Shown piece after piece: positions 53,686-64,000 of a DNA stretch of 64,000 nt. This DNA comes from Trichoplax adhaerens. Lineage: Eukaryota > Placozoa > Uniplacotomia > Trichoplacea > Trichoplacidae. The notes below the pieces were generated by a model. That model had not been told where the DNA came from and made no database searches. It saw nothing but the letters and a program-made list of their open reading frames with translations. The DNA lies in assembly GCF_000150275.1 (NCBI RefSeq), contig NW_002060959.1:812172-876171 (forward strand), written 5' to 3'. Made by a program: the position numbers and the translations under genes. The stretch's first letter is position 1; every line of letters starts with the position of its first letter.

Positions 53686-56600
53686 ATGGTTCGTGTTAAA
53701 AATATCATGAAGAGTTTTACCTGGTTATTTATTATTTCAATTTTCCTATCGGATCATGCTATTAACGGTCAAATTCACCGCTACGGTGCATCACGGAAAC
53801 GGAACACAACTCTTTTAGCCGATGATAATTCAAGTTTGCCAAAAAGTCATTTGCATGGATTGAGAGAAACATGGATGTATGCGATTCCATCGGCAGCACT
53901 AGTAGGCTTAAGTGGTATATTTCCCTTGCTAGTTATTCCATTAGAAGCAGTACCAAAGTTAAAAGATCAAGGTTAGTCACTCCTGTTAATCATTACACAA
54001 CAACATGATTGACGTCGTCACTTTCTTCCGCTTTGATTCTTTTAGTTTTCAACATTTATTTTCAAAATACGAATACGAAATAATTGATAAATAAAATATT
54101 ATTATAAAATAGACGCAGACTTGTTGCAGTCTAGACAATATATTTTTAGTCCTAGTACACTGTAATAATGAGATGACTACAGGGACAAATCTTACCAGAT
54201 ACTGGAATGGAGAGGACATTAATTAAATTACCCAATATATATATCATTGAAACAATTTTTCTTGGCTTAGAATAGTTTTCCAATTCTTTACAGCCAATAT
54301 AACATCTATTTTCAGCTTCCGTATTCCTTTCTTAGATATTACTATTTCGATATATTTACTACATCAAGATGACAGGCTTTGCCTACATTTCCATTTAATG
54401 TGGACTAGAATCATAGTTACAGTCAAGAGTGTGAAGAAAGTCCGATTGAAATCTGTTTGCTATATTTCCTGACTAATATTTAAAAAATATGAATGGGCAT
54501 GCTAATTTAAGTTTCATCAGCAATCCTTTCTGAACATTTTAATTTCCGTTTGAAGCTTACCTGCTAATATACTGATAAAGGTTTCTTAATTTTTTTTTGT
54601 CTCCTTCAATGCTTATAAATGAACTCCATTTTTGTTTTAAATGCTTTATCGACATTTTTTATAATCTATTCGACGCAATAAAAGTCTTACTCATCACCAA
54701 TATCCACCCTTTTACATTCCGGTATAAAGTATTCATATTTTATTGCCATAAGTTGTCGATGAATCATTAAATCTCTGAGTTCATCACCTTACAGTAGTCA
54801 TTTGTAAAATAAGACATTTTTATACGAGGCATTCTTTTCTAGTAGCCATAACTCAACCAACACAAAATAATTTTAATCCTGCATAGACGTACTTGGATTT
54901 CACATAAAATATTAATTCGATTCCGCAAGTTTTCTATCACCTATTAAATAAATTATTAGTACCCATAGTCCTTTTCACTCTCCCTTTCTGAAACACTTTG
55001 ATGCCAATAGTGGGCATATTTGAACTCAATAATATACAGTACTACAGTACAGCTAGTTTAAGTTTTTAAAAAGAATCATTGCCCACCCATCACGACGATT
55101 AAATCCCGAAAACCTACAAACTCAAAACTCAGACTCAATTTAACAAAATAGAGGTTTCAGCTTTAAATTTGAACATATACTGAATTTGGATCAGCAATAT
55201 CAATGACTTGAGTCCATAATATTGCTTTACTTATTTCAATATCCACGCGTATATCGTTCCTACCACTTCAATGATATTCATCTGCTGCATTGAATTTGAA
55301 ATCAAAAAAATTTTCAGAATTAAGGACGATAGATTAAAAATGGGTAAAATAGCTTTCCTAGAAATATTATATGTATCACCGATGGGTAATGTTATCACGT
55401 TATTAGGAACGTAAATCAACACAGACAAACTAGTCGTCCTGGACAGTATACGACTACTTTAACGCCCCGCTCATTTTTTATTTAGTCTACGGTGTTAATT
55501 TAGTCTATCATTATTGTATTTTCTATTGCTTATTTTACGATGGCAAAATGAATGCATTAACAATAATTCTGTAACAGTACGTTAAAAGTTAGCAGTAGCG
55601 TGTCAAGAACAACAAGGCCTATCCCAACTGTTGATCATTCTTATTTCTGGGGAATAAGGCAGGATTTAAATGGATAACTCATTAAGATTGATTCTTAAGT
55701 AAAAGGGCGTTTAATTCAAGGCTTATTCCTGTATTGCGGAATTACTCCGTTATTATCGTCATTCATCAACTAATATGAATTAAGCAAACTTTTCTGGTCA
55801 TATCAAGTTATTTAGCCATAATTATACATCTATTTGATCAAGGCAATTTTTTAAATAATTCACCCTAAATTGAATGAGCAGGAAAAAACAATTGATCAAT
55901 ATAGAGAGAAAAGACAATCAGCCATTAATTACTATTGCTATCAATTGTCCTACTTTAGCTATTCGAATATTCAAGGATAGAATCATTGTGACAGTAGAAG
56001 AATAAACTCAATTAATCTATAAATAATTGAAGAATTTTCTTTTAATCTTGGACCATGACAACAAGAATATAGACTCTGTATAGTTCAGCATTAATCACGA
56101 TGATATTGTAAGGATTCAATTTTTTTTGTTGTCCATTGCAGAACTTGTCTTCTTTTAACTTTCCTACTTAACAATAGCAATCTTAGTAACTATCTGCAAG
56201 TATTTGATATAAAGTTACGGAAGGTTTAACATGCATTCTGTAAACTTAAATGAGAAAGTGCATAAATAATTGTCTTTCATCAGGGCTTCCTTCCACATGG
56301 TTACTAGAACTGCCTTACGCTATTATAGGTCATTTAATACGAGCAGATTATATGGTTGTTTTGTATATTTTCTGCATCATAAACTACAGTATCTTCTGTA
56401 AATATTTCATGCCTGGAATTGAAGATAGACACCGGCAGTGGACCAGAAATAAAAAAATAATACTAAGACGTATTAATCAGTTAGAATTATCTAACATTTG
56501 TTGTAGATTCTACGTTTCCTCACATTGACAACGCTATTTTTCCCGTTGCCGAAATATTACTCAGTAGAATACGTCTTAATAGAATAAAAAACTTTTCAAC

Positions 56601-59600
56601 AAATTCTGACCGAAGGAATCATTTCCGATAATACTAATTCCACTGTCTCCTTAGAAAATTACCCTGAAAAAATCGATATACATGTAAATAATTTCAATTT
56701 GTGAGTAAGACGACTGTATATGTTGACGATACGGTACAAAGGCAGCAAATGAATTATGTAATAAGTACAATTTTAATTTAGTTTCAAAGTCTTCTGTAAC
56801 ATTTTCTTGTCACATTGTGCCCTGCTATGTAGATAGATCGATTGAGGGTTTATCTTAAATTATTTATAATTATTATACAGTATATTACCCATAGTTCAAT
56901 TTCTAGCTAATCATTTTCTATCTAAGCTATATTAAGATCATTTCACTCATTTATAGACATGTATCAATCAATTTTTGATGGCTCAGAAACGGTATATTAA
57001 TATAGTCCATTTGATATTGGAGATTCAAGAACAGACCATAAAAATGCCTATATATGCCCGTACATCATATATCTCTTTAAATATTTCTACGTCAGCATTA
57101 TCCATACATTATTGATATGTATTTACATATAAATTCGTCGTACAAAGTTGTTATTATCGTTACGATATTTATTCAATATGTGTTACAGTGTTTAATTTCT
57201 ATCTTTATCTAGCATTTGTATTTAAAATCACTTCAATCTTTGTGATTTATAGCTACATCCAGAAAATTTAATATTCTGTTATGTTTTGCTGTGGGGGGTT
57301 TAATTGGCGATGTCTTTCTTCATCTTTTACCAGAAGCTTGGGCGCACCAAAACAATGATCCACGTAAATAATCATAAATTAAGCACTCAAATGGTTTTAA
57401 TCGTATTTTTCATCCTTAGTTCATCTAGCTAATAATCATCATTAATTTAGTATTGGTGTATTTCCTTAGATTATCATACAAAAATTGGACTTTGGGCGAT
57501 ATTTGGCATCGTATTTTTTATGCTATGTGAAAAGATATTTCCAGAAGGAGAAGACGAAGCTAATGATGATGAAGAAGCAGAAGCAAAGGTGAGGCAATGA
57601 TCACAATATAACTTGGTTTTAAATATAATAGTATTGTAAGATCATACTATCGTTAAAATATATTTCAATATAAACTGTGGCTATTGCAATATTGACGAAA
57701 TTTATGTTCACTATCAGCTCAATGAAATAAATGGAGATTCGCATAGTTCGAAAGGCAACGATATTTGTGTAGATAAGCAAACCAATGGACTTATTCCGAA
57801 TGGAAATGGTCCTCATCAAACCAACGGTAGTGCAACCAAGAGAAAGGGCAAACTTACATCAAATGGAACTAAACAGCATCATCCAATCAATGAAAAAAAT
57901 GGACATAGTCAAAGTAACGGTCATTCTAACGGCCATACTAATGGCTATTCTAATGGCCATACTAATGGCTATTCTAATGGCCATACTAATGGATATACTA
58001 ATGGCCATACTAATGGCCATACTAATGGCAATCATCATTTAGCTGACGGTAACAACAAAATTGAATTGGCAAATATGTCGATTAACTTAAGTTAGCATTT
58101 ACGTACTATATAATACTGCTGATAGAAGAAATAGCTTTCGTACTTGAATCGGAAAGGAGTAAGGTATCTGACACTATTTTTTCAATATAAATAGGGAATC
58201 ATCAACCTGCTGTACAAAATAAGAAACAACAAATCAAGGTAGTAATTAATTATTGTATTATCCATTAAAAGATCAGCTTGACGCATGTTTTAGCATAAAT
58301 AGGACTTCTTCTATAGTATATTCTCAGTTTAATACCGTACATTATTATCACTAATTTTAACCACTTAAGTCTTTCATATGCAATGTTATTCCTTCGTTTA
58401 AAACCAGAGTACCATACAAGTATGTAGTAATTGGATTTACTTTAGTGTTCTTGTATCTCAATTATCATGCTTGCTGTTTCATTTTTAGACAAGTGGTTAC
58501 TTAAACCTACTAGCTAATGTGGTTGATAATTTTACTCATGGATTAGCTGTGGCTGGCGGTTATGCTCTTGGAGTTAATGTAAGTAAATTTAACGGGATAT
58601 GAACATAGAAATATGAATATAATATCGCAGCGCCAGAGATTTAGTTACATAATACAATACTTGTTATCAAATCTACTACAGTTTGATTGTAAAATAACTT
58701 CTATTTCTGTACCTCATCATACGACACTAAATTCGGTTGACCTAAACAGATTCTAGAAAGAAAAAATCTGTTCAGATCATATCTTGCAAAATTTTATTTA
58801 CAAATCAACTACTGTATCCAAGACACTATAGCGGGTCATAAAGAAAGTACTATACTCAGTAATTCTGTTAGCCTAAATATATATGCATTCCTTACTGCTA
58901 ATGAGTGTTCAATATCCCTTATTGGCATACTGGATTATGCTATAGATTAGTTTAATCTGAAGTAAGCATGATAAGATTACTTCTTCACAATCTGGTTAAT
59001 TAGTATCATACGCACCTTATGCACTATCATTTAGGAATTTTTGATGTTGGTATTGAATGCACCTAATCATACTTTTAACTACTGTAAATATTTCTACACT
59101 TTAATTTTATTTTCGAGAAAGAAAGTTTTAGTTAGGAATAGCTATATACTTTTAAATAGTAATTGCTCATTTTTTTCGTTATTTATCTTGCTGGCCAACA
59201 TTGAATAGCGACTTTACAAACTTCATTTTTCCTTCGCCTCTATCTAGGTTGGTATATGTACTACTGCAGCAATTTTATTACACGAAGTCCCTCATGAGGT
59301 AACATGGCTGGCTATAGTTAATTTTTTTGTAAATTTGGAGACATTTAGCAGTAACGAAACAGATAACGTACTTATGTATCAGCGATTTATAGTTTATAAT
59401 TTGTAATATATCTAAATTGTACGTTGAACTGGTTATAGAAAATTTAATTTGTAAATTACCCTAACATGTATCCACAGTCAGCACTAATAAATTATGTTAT
59501 CACAATCAGGTTGGCGATTTTGCAATACTGCTAAAGTCTGGATTTACGAGATGGCAAGCCGCTGTAGCTCAGGTTTATTACTGATATATTAGATATAGTT

Positions 59601-60277
59601 AACTTTCTCACAAAACTGCTTACATTCTTCTACTGGAATAGTCAGTAGTCTAGTTTGACATTGTGCATAGTCTATATAGTTCTACCTTATCTGTATCCAT
59701 ACAGATCAAGTATTAATAGTCTACTGCTAATAGGCTCCTAATATATATTTCTGTGATTATTGCCATGTATAGATGATTACTGCAACCGGAGGTCTATTTG
59801 GTGTAGTATTTGGAATTATTGCAGAAGATGCATGTAAGTATATAAATTTTTTTCTACTTTAAAGGTAGAAATTTTATAGTACTGGATGAAATTTCTTCAT
59901 GGTAGTCTAACGTTGTTCCTCTCTAACTGATATCACTAATGCGATATACGCATTCCTTCTTTTGCAATAATAGCCAACTCAACAGTATGGATACTACCAT
60001 TTACTTCTGGTGGATTCATCTACGTATCGTTAGTTACAATTGTACCTGATTTGCAAAAAGAAACTGATCCTATGTAAGTAATTGCATCAAGAAAGTGGTT
60101 TTCTCTCATATCAGTTATTTAGTTGAAATATTATTGTCCGCATTACATAGCACAGCGAACATACTAACGCGATATGACATTTTCTTATTCTTTTATAGTG
60201 AATCTGTCAAACAGGTTCTGGCATTGCTCTTTGGTGTTGCTGTTATGGCTGGCGTCACTATTCTATTTGGGCATTAA
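53686..60277 (+). CDS. SLC39A13: Zinc transporter ZIP13 (SLC39A13)
   Basis: This is a ZIP-family Zn2+ importer of Golgi/ER or vesicle membranes, moving zinc towards the cytosol. Eleven coding exons, 53686-53971, 57253-57363, 57470-57588, 57718-58090, 58195-58238, 58489-58578, 59248-59298, 59510-59572, 59773-59833, 59974-60073 and 60199-60277, join in phase into about 458 residues (human 371). After a signal-anchor (residues 9-28) come membrane segments including GLSGIFPLLVIPLE and AVGGLIGDVFLHLLPEAW. The metal-site helices are GYLNLLANVVDNFTHGLAVA (Asp324, His328) and HEVPHEVGDFAILL (353-361), in the ZIP13 forms DNxxH and HEIPHE. TSGGFIYVSL and a hydrophobic C-terminus follow. The extra length lies in the loop between TM3 and TM4, encoded by exon 4, which carries acidic residues and an Asn-Gly-His/Tyr repeat. 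Met1 or Met8 could be the start. Intron 1 is 3.3 kb. Confidence 0.95.
57913..58032 (+). repeat. 12 bp coding tandem repeat (NGHT/NGYS) in ZIP13
   Basis: About ten 12 bp units of the form (A/T)CTAATGGCCAT or TCTAATGGCTAT, in frame, encode NGH(S/T) and NGY(S/T) quartets at about residues 238-277 of the ZIP13 cytosolic loop. The +1 shifted frame reads Met-Ala-Ile-Leu repeats and is only a shadow. Confidence 0.9.
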
Positions 60278-60401
60278 GTTTTATTGCCTTGAAGGTTAAA
60301 CTGGCGACGTTTTATTGCATTGAAGGTTAAACTGGCGATATTTTATTGCCTTGAAGGTTAAACTGACGACGTTTTATTGCCTTGAAGGTTAAACGAACGA
60401 C
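60278..60401. repeat. Four 31 bp tandem repeats after the ZIP13 stop codon
   Basis: Four units starting at 60278, 60309, 60340 and 60371 each read TTTTATTGC-TTGAAGGTTAAAC with few changes. The array begins at the first base after the TAA, so it forms the start of the 3' untranslated region. Confidence 0.9.
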
Positions 60402-61793
60402 TATTTTTCCTGAATCAACTGTCTTTACTATGATTCGAGCGAACTTATCGAACTTCGTAAACAATGAAAGATTGAATCATACTATATCAGTTACCTTATA
60501 TAAATATTTGAAAATGTAAAATGTTATTTACGAATTGTCGACAATTAAAATATTTTAATTTCCTCTCTTTGTTACGATCAACTCTTGTACAGTCAAAATA
60601 TAGTTTAATAGCTGAAAAGTTACTTACTATTGTAGGGTTATCATATATCTCTTACGATTAGTTATTTATTAGGCTGCATTCTGGTTTATTTATATTTTGT
60701 AAAATAATTCAATAACCTGTGATGTTACTCTTTTAATTTGCCACTCTTGTAAAACTTATCAATGTTATCTATTCCGTATTTCAAAAACAGTATCTACAAA
60801 TCACTGCTCTTATAGCTAATAGGTTACTATCACTGTAAGCAGTTGATTAAGATGTCCTGTAAAGCTGTGTTTATAAGAAATAATTAACCTTTTCAATGAC
60901 GCTTTCAAACTTAGTTATACGTACATTAACTATTGTGTACCTCTTACGCGGCTTGACTTATTTATCTGTAATGTAAAATCTATCGATACGCCTTGCCTAG
61001 ACGCCTATCCTATTTATGTACTATACTTTTGATTATTTTTTATGTCAGTATTCAACAACAATAAAACTAAAAGTTGATAAAATATTCTAATCGACTTGTG
61101 GATATTACTTTATAAATTGAACTTCTAGCTTAGCTCTATATGAGAAGAAAGTTATTGAATTAAATTGATGCGTTTTATCTTTCGACATCAATTTATGGCA
61201 ATCATAGCGCTTTATCTTACTACACCTTGATGCCAAAATCATCGTATATAAATACGATATTTAATTAAGACTGTTCATGAACTGTTTAATAACAATGGCA
61301 AGAAATTAATACCGGGAGTGATAGTTAAAAGTTGAATTTGCCTACCAAGAGCTAAGCAAAAACAAATTTATTGCGTACAATATACCCTGATTTATCATCA
61401 TTCAAATCGTTTGGGATCAGCAGCATAAATTCTTACAGAGATGGTAAACAACATTATAGGTACATCATATGCAATCACCATAGGTAATCATGAAAGCAAT
61501 AAGTGTTATTTCTTGAAAGACCTCTGTTAAGATTGTAATTGATAGAAACAGACTTGATTAAAACGATTAAACACCATAACATCTGTATATCAGGCAATCT
61601 TAATCTATTGCGAAAGTAAAAGATCCAAAAGTTCTGATAGGAAATCGGTATAATTTACATTACTATAAAGCGATAATATGGCGTAGAGAATGGAAACTAT
61701 ATGTAATTCATTAAATATTGGTATTCCCTTTACGGACAGTTTATACCAATTTTAGACCTCTGTCATTTGTGGGACAGCAATTGGAGTAAAAAT
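60402..61793. other. Convergent spacer between SLC39A13 and YKT6
   Basis: No exon was recognised. It presumably contains both 3' untranslated regions; AATAAA-like words near 61060 (ACAATAAAAC) are candidates but unproven. Confidence 0.45.
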
Positions 61794-63320
61794 TTACATT
61801 ACAATACAGCAAGAATTAGTCTTCTTTGCCTAAAAAACAGAAATTCAATAGAAGCCATTTTCAGCTTAAAATTTACTTCCATTAAGTGGTGTTAGAAAGG
61901 TTATGCTATTGCGCTTACGGTGGTTTTAATTAAACCACCTTTCATGCATTATTCTTTGAAATAGGTGTAGGGTAATACATTATCTGAAGTCAATGAATCA
62001 ATTACTAAATCTACCATTTTAATAATACTTACAGTGGTGTAGAAGGCTCTCGACGAATAGCTGAGATTATCGGATTTCTGCACCAAATCGTCCAGCTTTT
62101 CACCTCGCTGAAGCACAGCATCAATCGTATTATGCTATTTTGTGACAGTATAAGCAATAATATTAGCATATTGAATCACTTTCTAGCCCTTTTATTGCAA
62201 GTCGATAACAGCAAGAAATCTTTGCTAAGCATAACGCTTGATACAAGATTTACTAATGCATTTATTTACCAATACAACTTTTGTTTCATCTAAATCAGCC
62301 TGAACTTTCATCATTGGATCAGCGTCCTTGGGATTCTATACCAAGATATTGTAGAAATAAAGTACAAAAATATCAAGGCAATTAGTACTCATATCGTATC
62401 AGCAACGGAAAGAAAATTGAGGATGAACAGCAAGATGAGACAACCTGATATTTACTGAGCATCTCTTCTAAATTGATAGCATTGGCTTGCCTAGTATTAT
62501 TGAATAGAGTCGTATGTTATGATGGTTGAGGCAATTCCTCGATGTAAGAATGGAATTGAATAACTTACCCAGGCTTCCAACTTGACTTTGGAATGGCTGC
62601 CGTAAAATCATCTAAAGTCTACAAGAGTAGCAACATGCAACAACTTAGTACATGCTTTCAATACAACATTGTCTTTCTTTCTATAAAACTAGATGGGCTA
62701 ATGGAATGGTTGATAGCCTACAAAATCCTACAACTTTTAGCATTGAAACTTTTGGGCAAAATGGGATAGGCTGCTTGCGATCAGTTAGAACACACGATTT
62801 TAAGAATACCAATATACCTTTGTTAAGACGGTAAAGGCTACTCGCGCAGGATACTCATGATCAGCAATGAGTACTGCTGCTAGGCCATCCGATCTGATAT
62901 AGGTGTGACATAAATAATCTAAATAGTGGAAAAATAGCAAAAATGAGACCGACACATGTACTCGTATAATGCAAGTGTTGAAAAAAGTTCTTATTGATAT
63001 TTTCAATTGATGTTGAATGGCAGGCTATACAGTACGCGTAGTATTCAACATGATGATCATCAGCTTGTAACCTCTACAGTTTATTCTAACTTAGTAAATC
63101 AGACTTGAACTGTATCCATTTCTCAGTATTGTATCGGTTTCAAGCACCAACTATGATATGCTTCTTCTAATTAGAAGTCTGTGGTTGAAAGTACCTCTTT
63201 AATATTGTTGTTTGACACTGAATTGTTTAATCATTACCTTGCTCTTTTACTGACACTCGTTGTCCTGGCTGTGTTCTTTCAGTAAGGAGTTTGCTGGTAA
63301 ATAGCATAAATTCTTGAACA
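61794..63320 (-). CDS. YKT6: R-SNARE YKT6, 5' end missing from window
   Basis: YKT6 is a longin-domain R-SNARE for ER-Golgi, endosomal and autophagosome fusion, cycling between cytosol and membrane by lipidation. Exons on the minus strand, 63320-63238, 62918-62818, 62618-62569, 62490-62445, 62335-62270, 62134-62033 and 61829-61794, join in phase into 160 residues (human total 198). In order they give the longin part ([52 protein letters not shown]), [31 protein letters not shown] and the SNARE motif [18 protein letters not shown] with the zero-layer Arg. The C-terminus is NSCCIVM, with a palmitoylated-type Cys and a CAAX-type farnesylation box. The first about 38 residues were not found up to 64000 and probably lie beyond it; exon 63320 starts in phase 2, so this is not the true start. 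It is convergent with SLC39A13. Confidence 0.96.
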
Positions 63321-64000
63321 CTAGATACAATCCAATTCATACAGCAATATATTAAAAGTGATATTTTTCGATACTGATTGATTGGTAAAATGAATTGATT
63401 CTCTACATTATTTCACATCACTAATAACATCCCATTGATTATGATCCATTAATGATTCGTACCACTTTCTACCCTAGCAGTAGTCTAATCTACGCGTATA
63501 CGGCCCATAGTGCAATTAAAACAGGTAGTTGTAAAATACTTTACGTATCAATTCAAGAAACTATTGAAATGCTCGTCTAATTGAACGCTTAAGCCTTGGA
63601 TTGGAAAAGCTCAAACAGTGTTTCATGATTGTCCAATAGTATTTTAAAGTATGAGTACGTCTATCTCCATGATCTCAATGTAGGATTTTCATCACGTATG
63701 GAGGGCTATGAATTTAAAGATTGTCGGATGAATTGGTATTTGAACAGGCTACGTCAATTGTTAAGACTATCATTAAAATGTTTGACATATACGAATAGAA
63801 ATGGTCAATAGGGTGCCATGCTAGCTCAGCATACGATTAGAACTAGGTATGCCATGAATGGAATGAAATTCTACCGGCAGGGATGATACAGAATATTATA
63901 CCATCATTCAATGTATGTAGAGTAGTCACTTTACACGAGCGTAAGAGCTCGTCGAGTCCATGGATAGCAAGTCGTAATGAATAGTACAATAATATTTTTA
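63321..64000. other. Probable YKT6 intron sequence
   Basis: YKT6 exon 63320-63238 begins with a splice acceptor, so this stretch should be intronic. I searched the minus strand for the FFQR-type end of the preceding exon and saw none. Confidence 0.5.

Noticed and set aside
56250-56528. Plus-strand open frame of 92 codons in ZIP13 intron 1
   Set aside because: No homology, and ZIP13 exons 1 and 2 join in phase without it.
57785-58042. Open frame with a Met-Ala-Ile-Leu repeat
   Set aside because: It is the shifted-frame shadow of the ZIP13 exon 4 repeat; the real frame reads NGH/NGY and joins both neighbouring exons in phase.
1-64000. CRISPR arrays, operons, rRNA, prokaryotic systems and tRNA genes
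   Set aside because: No spaced direct repeats of CRISPR type and no tightly packed gene strings were seen. A by-eye look for tRNA B-box words (GGTTCGANTCC type) found no convincing gene; a tRNA scan would be needed to exclude one.

Overview
The window is a stretch of an AT-rich (roughly one-third GC by eye) animal nuclear genome. Every recognised gene is split by GT-AG introns and encodes a metazoan protein: a haematopoietically expressed homeobox factor (HHEX), a germ cell-less-like BTB protein, the cilium-associated protein DPCD, fucose mutarotase (FUOM), the zinc transporter ZIP13 (SLC39A13) and the R-SNARE YKT6. AT-richness, mostly short introns and strong similarity to vertebrate orthologues suggest an early-branching animal; a placozoan (Trichoplax/Hoilungia type) is my best guess, but it is an inference. 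A run of 50 N marks a scaffold gap.

Layout. 1-15 kb: no recognisable gene; one degraded LTR copy and the gap. 15.1-23.9 kb: HHEX on the minus strand, four coding exons with a 6.9 kb first intron that holds another solo LTR and two tandem duplications. 24-34.8 kb: no confident gene, a clean solo LTR, two tandem duplications and a few orphan exon-like stretches. 34.9-41.2 kb: a germ cell-less-like gene on the minus strand, about 18 exons. 41.2-43.4 kb: the region between divergent genes, holding a foldback (TIR) element. 43.4-46.2 kb: DPCD, plus strand. 46.2-48.0 kb: spacer between convergent genes with a clean solo LTR. 48.0-50.1 kb: FUOM, minus strand. 50.1-53.7 kb: spacer between divergent genes. 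53.7-60.3 kb: SLC39A13, plus strand, 11 coding exons. 60.3-61.8 kb: convergent spacer that starts with a 4x31 bp tandem repeat. 61.8-63.3 kb: YKT6, minus strand, whose first exon(s) lie outside the window or were not found.

The genes do not form a pathway or operon. They are housekeeping and developmental loci: secretory pathway (YKT6, ZIP13), fucose metabolism (FUOM), cilia (DPCD), nuclear or ubiquitin-ligase adaptor type (germ cell-less) and transcription (HHEX). Exon coordinates were read by hand from splice sites, reading-frame phase and similarity to remembered vertebrate proteins. Phase agrees at every reported junction. I see no prokaryotic-type defence system, CRISPR or operon, and no new system. 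The most unusual items are lineage differences in known proteins (no eh1 repressor motif in HHEX, a large insertion in the BTB domain, an Asn-Gly-His/Tyr repeat loop in ZIP13) and two undocumented-looking LTR families with target-site duplications.
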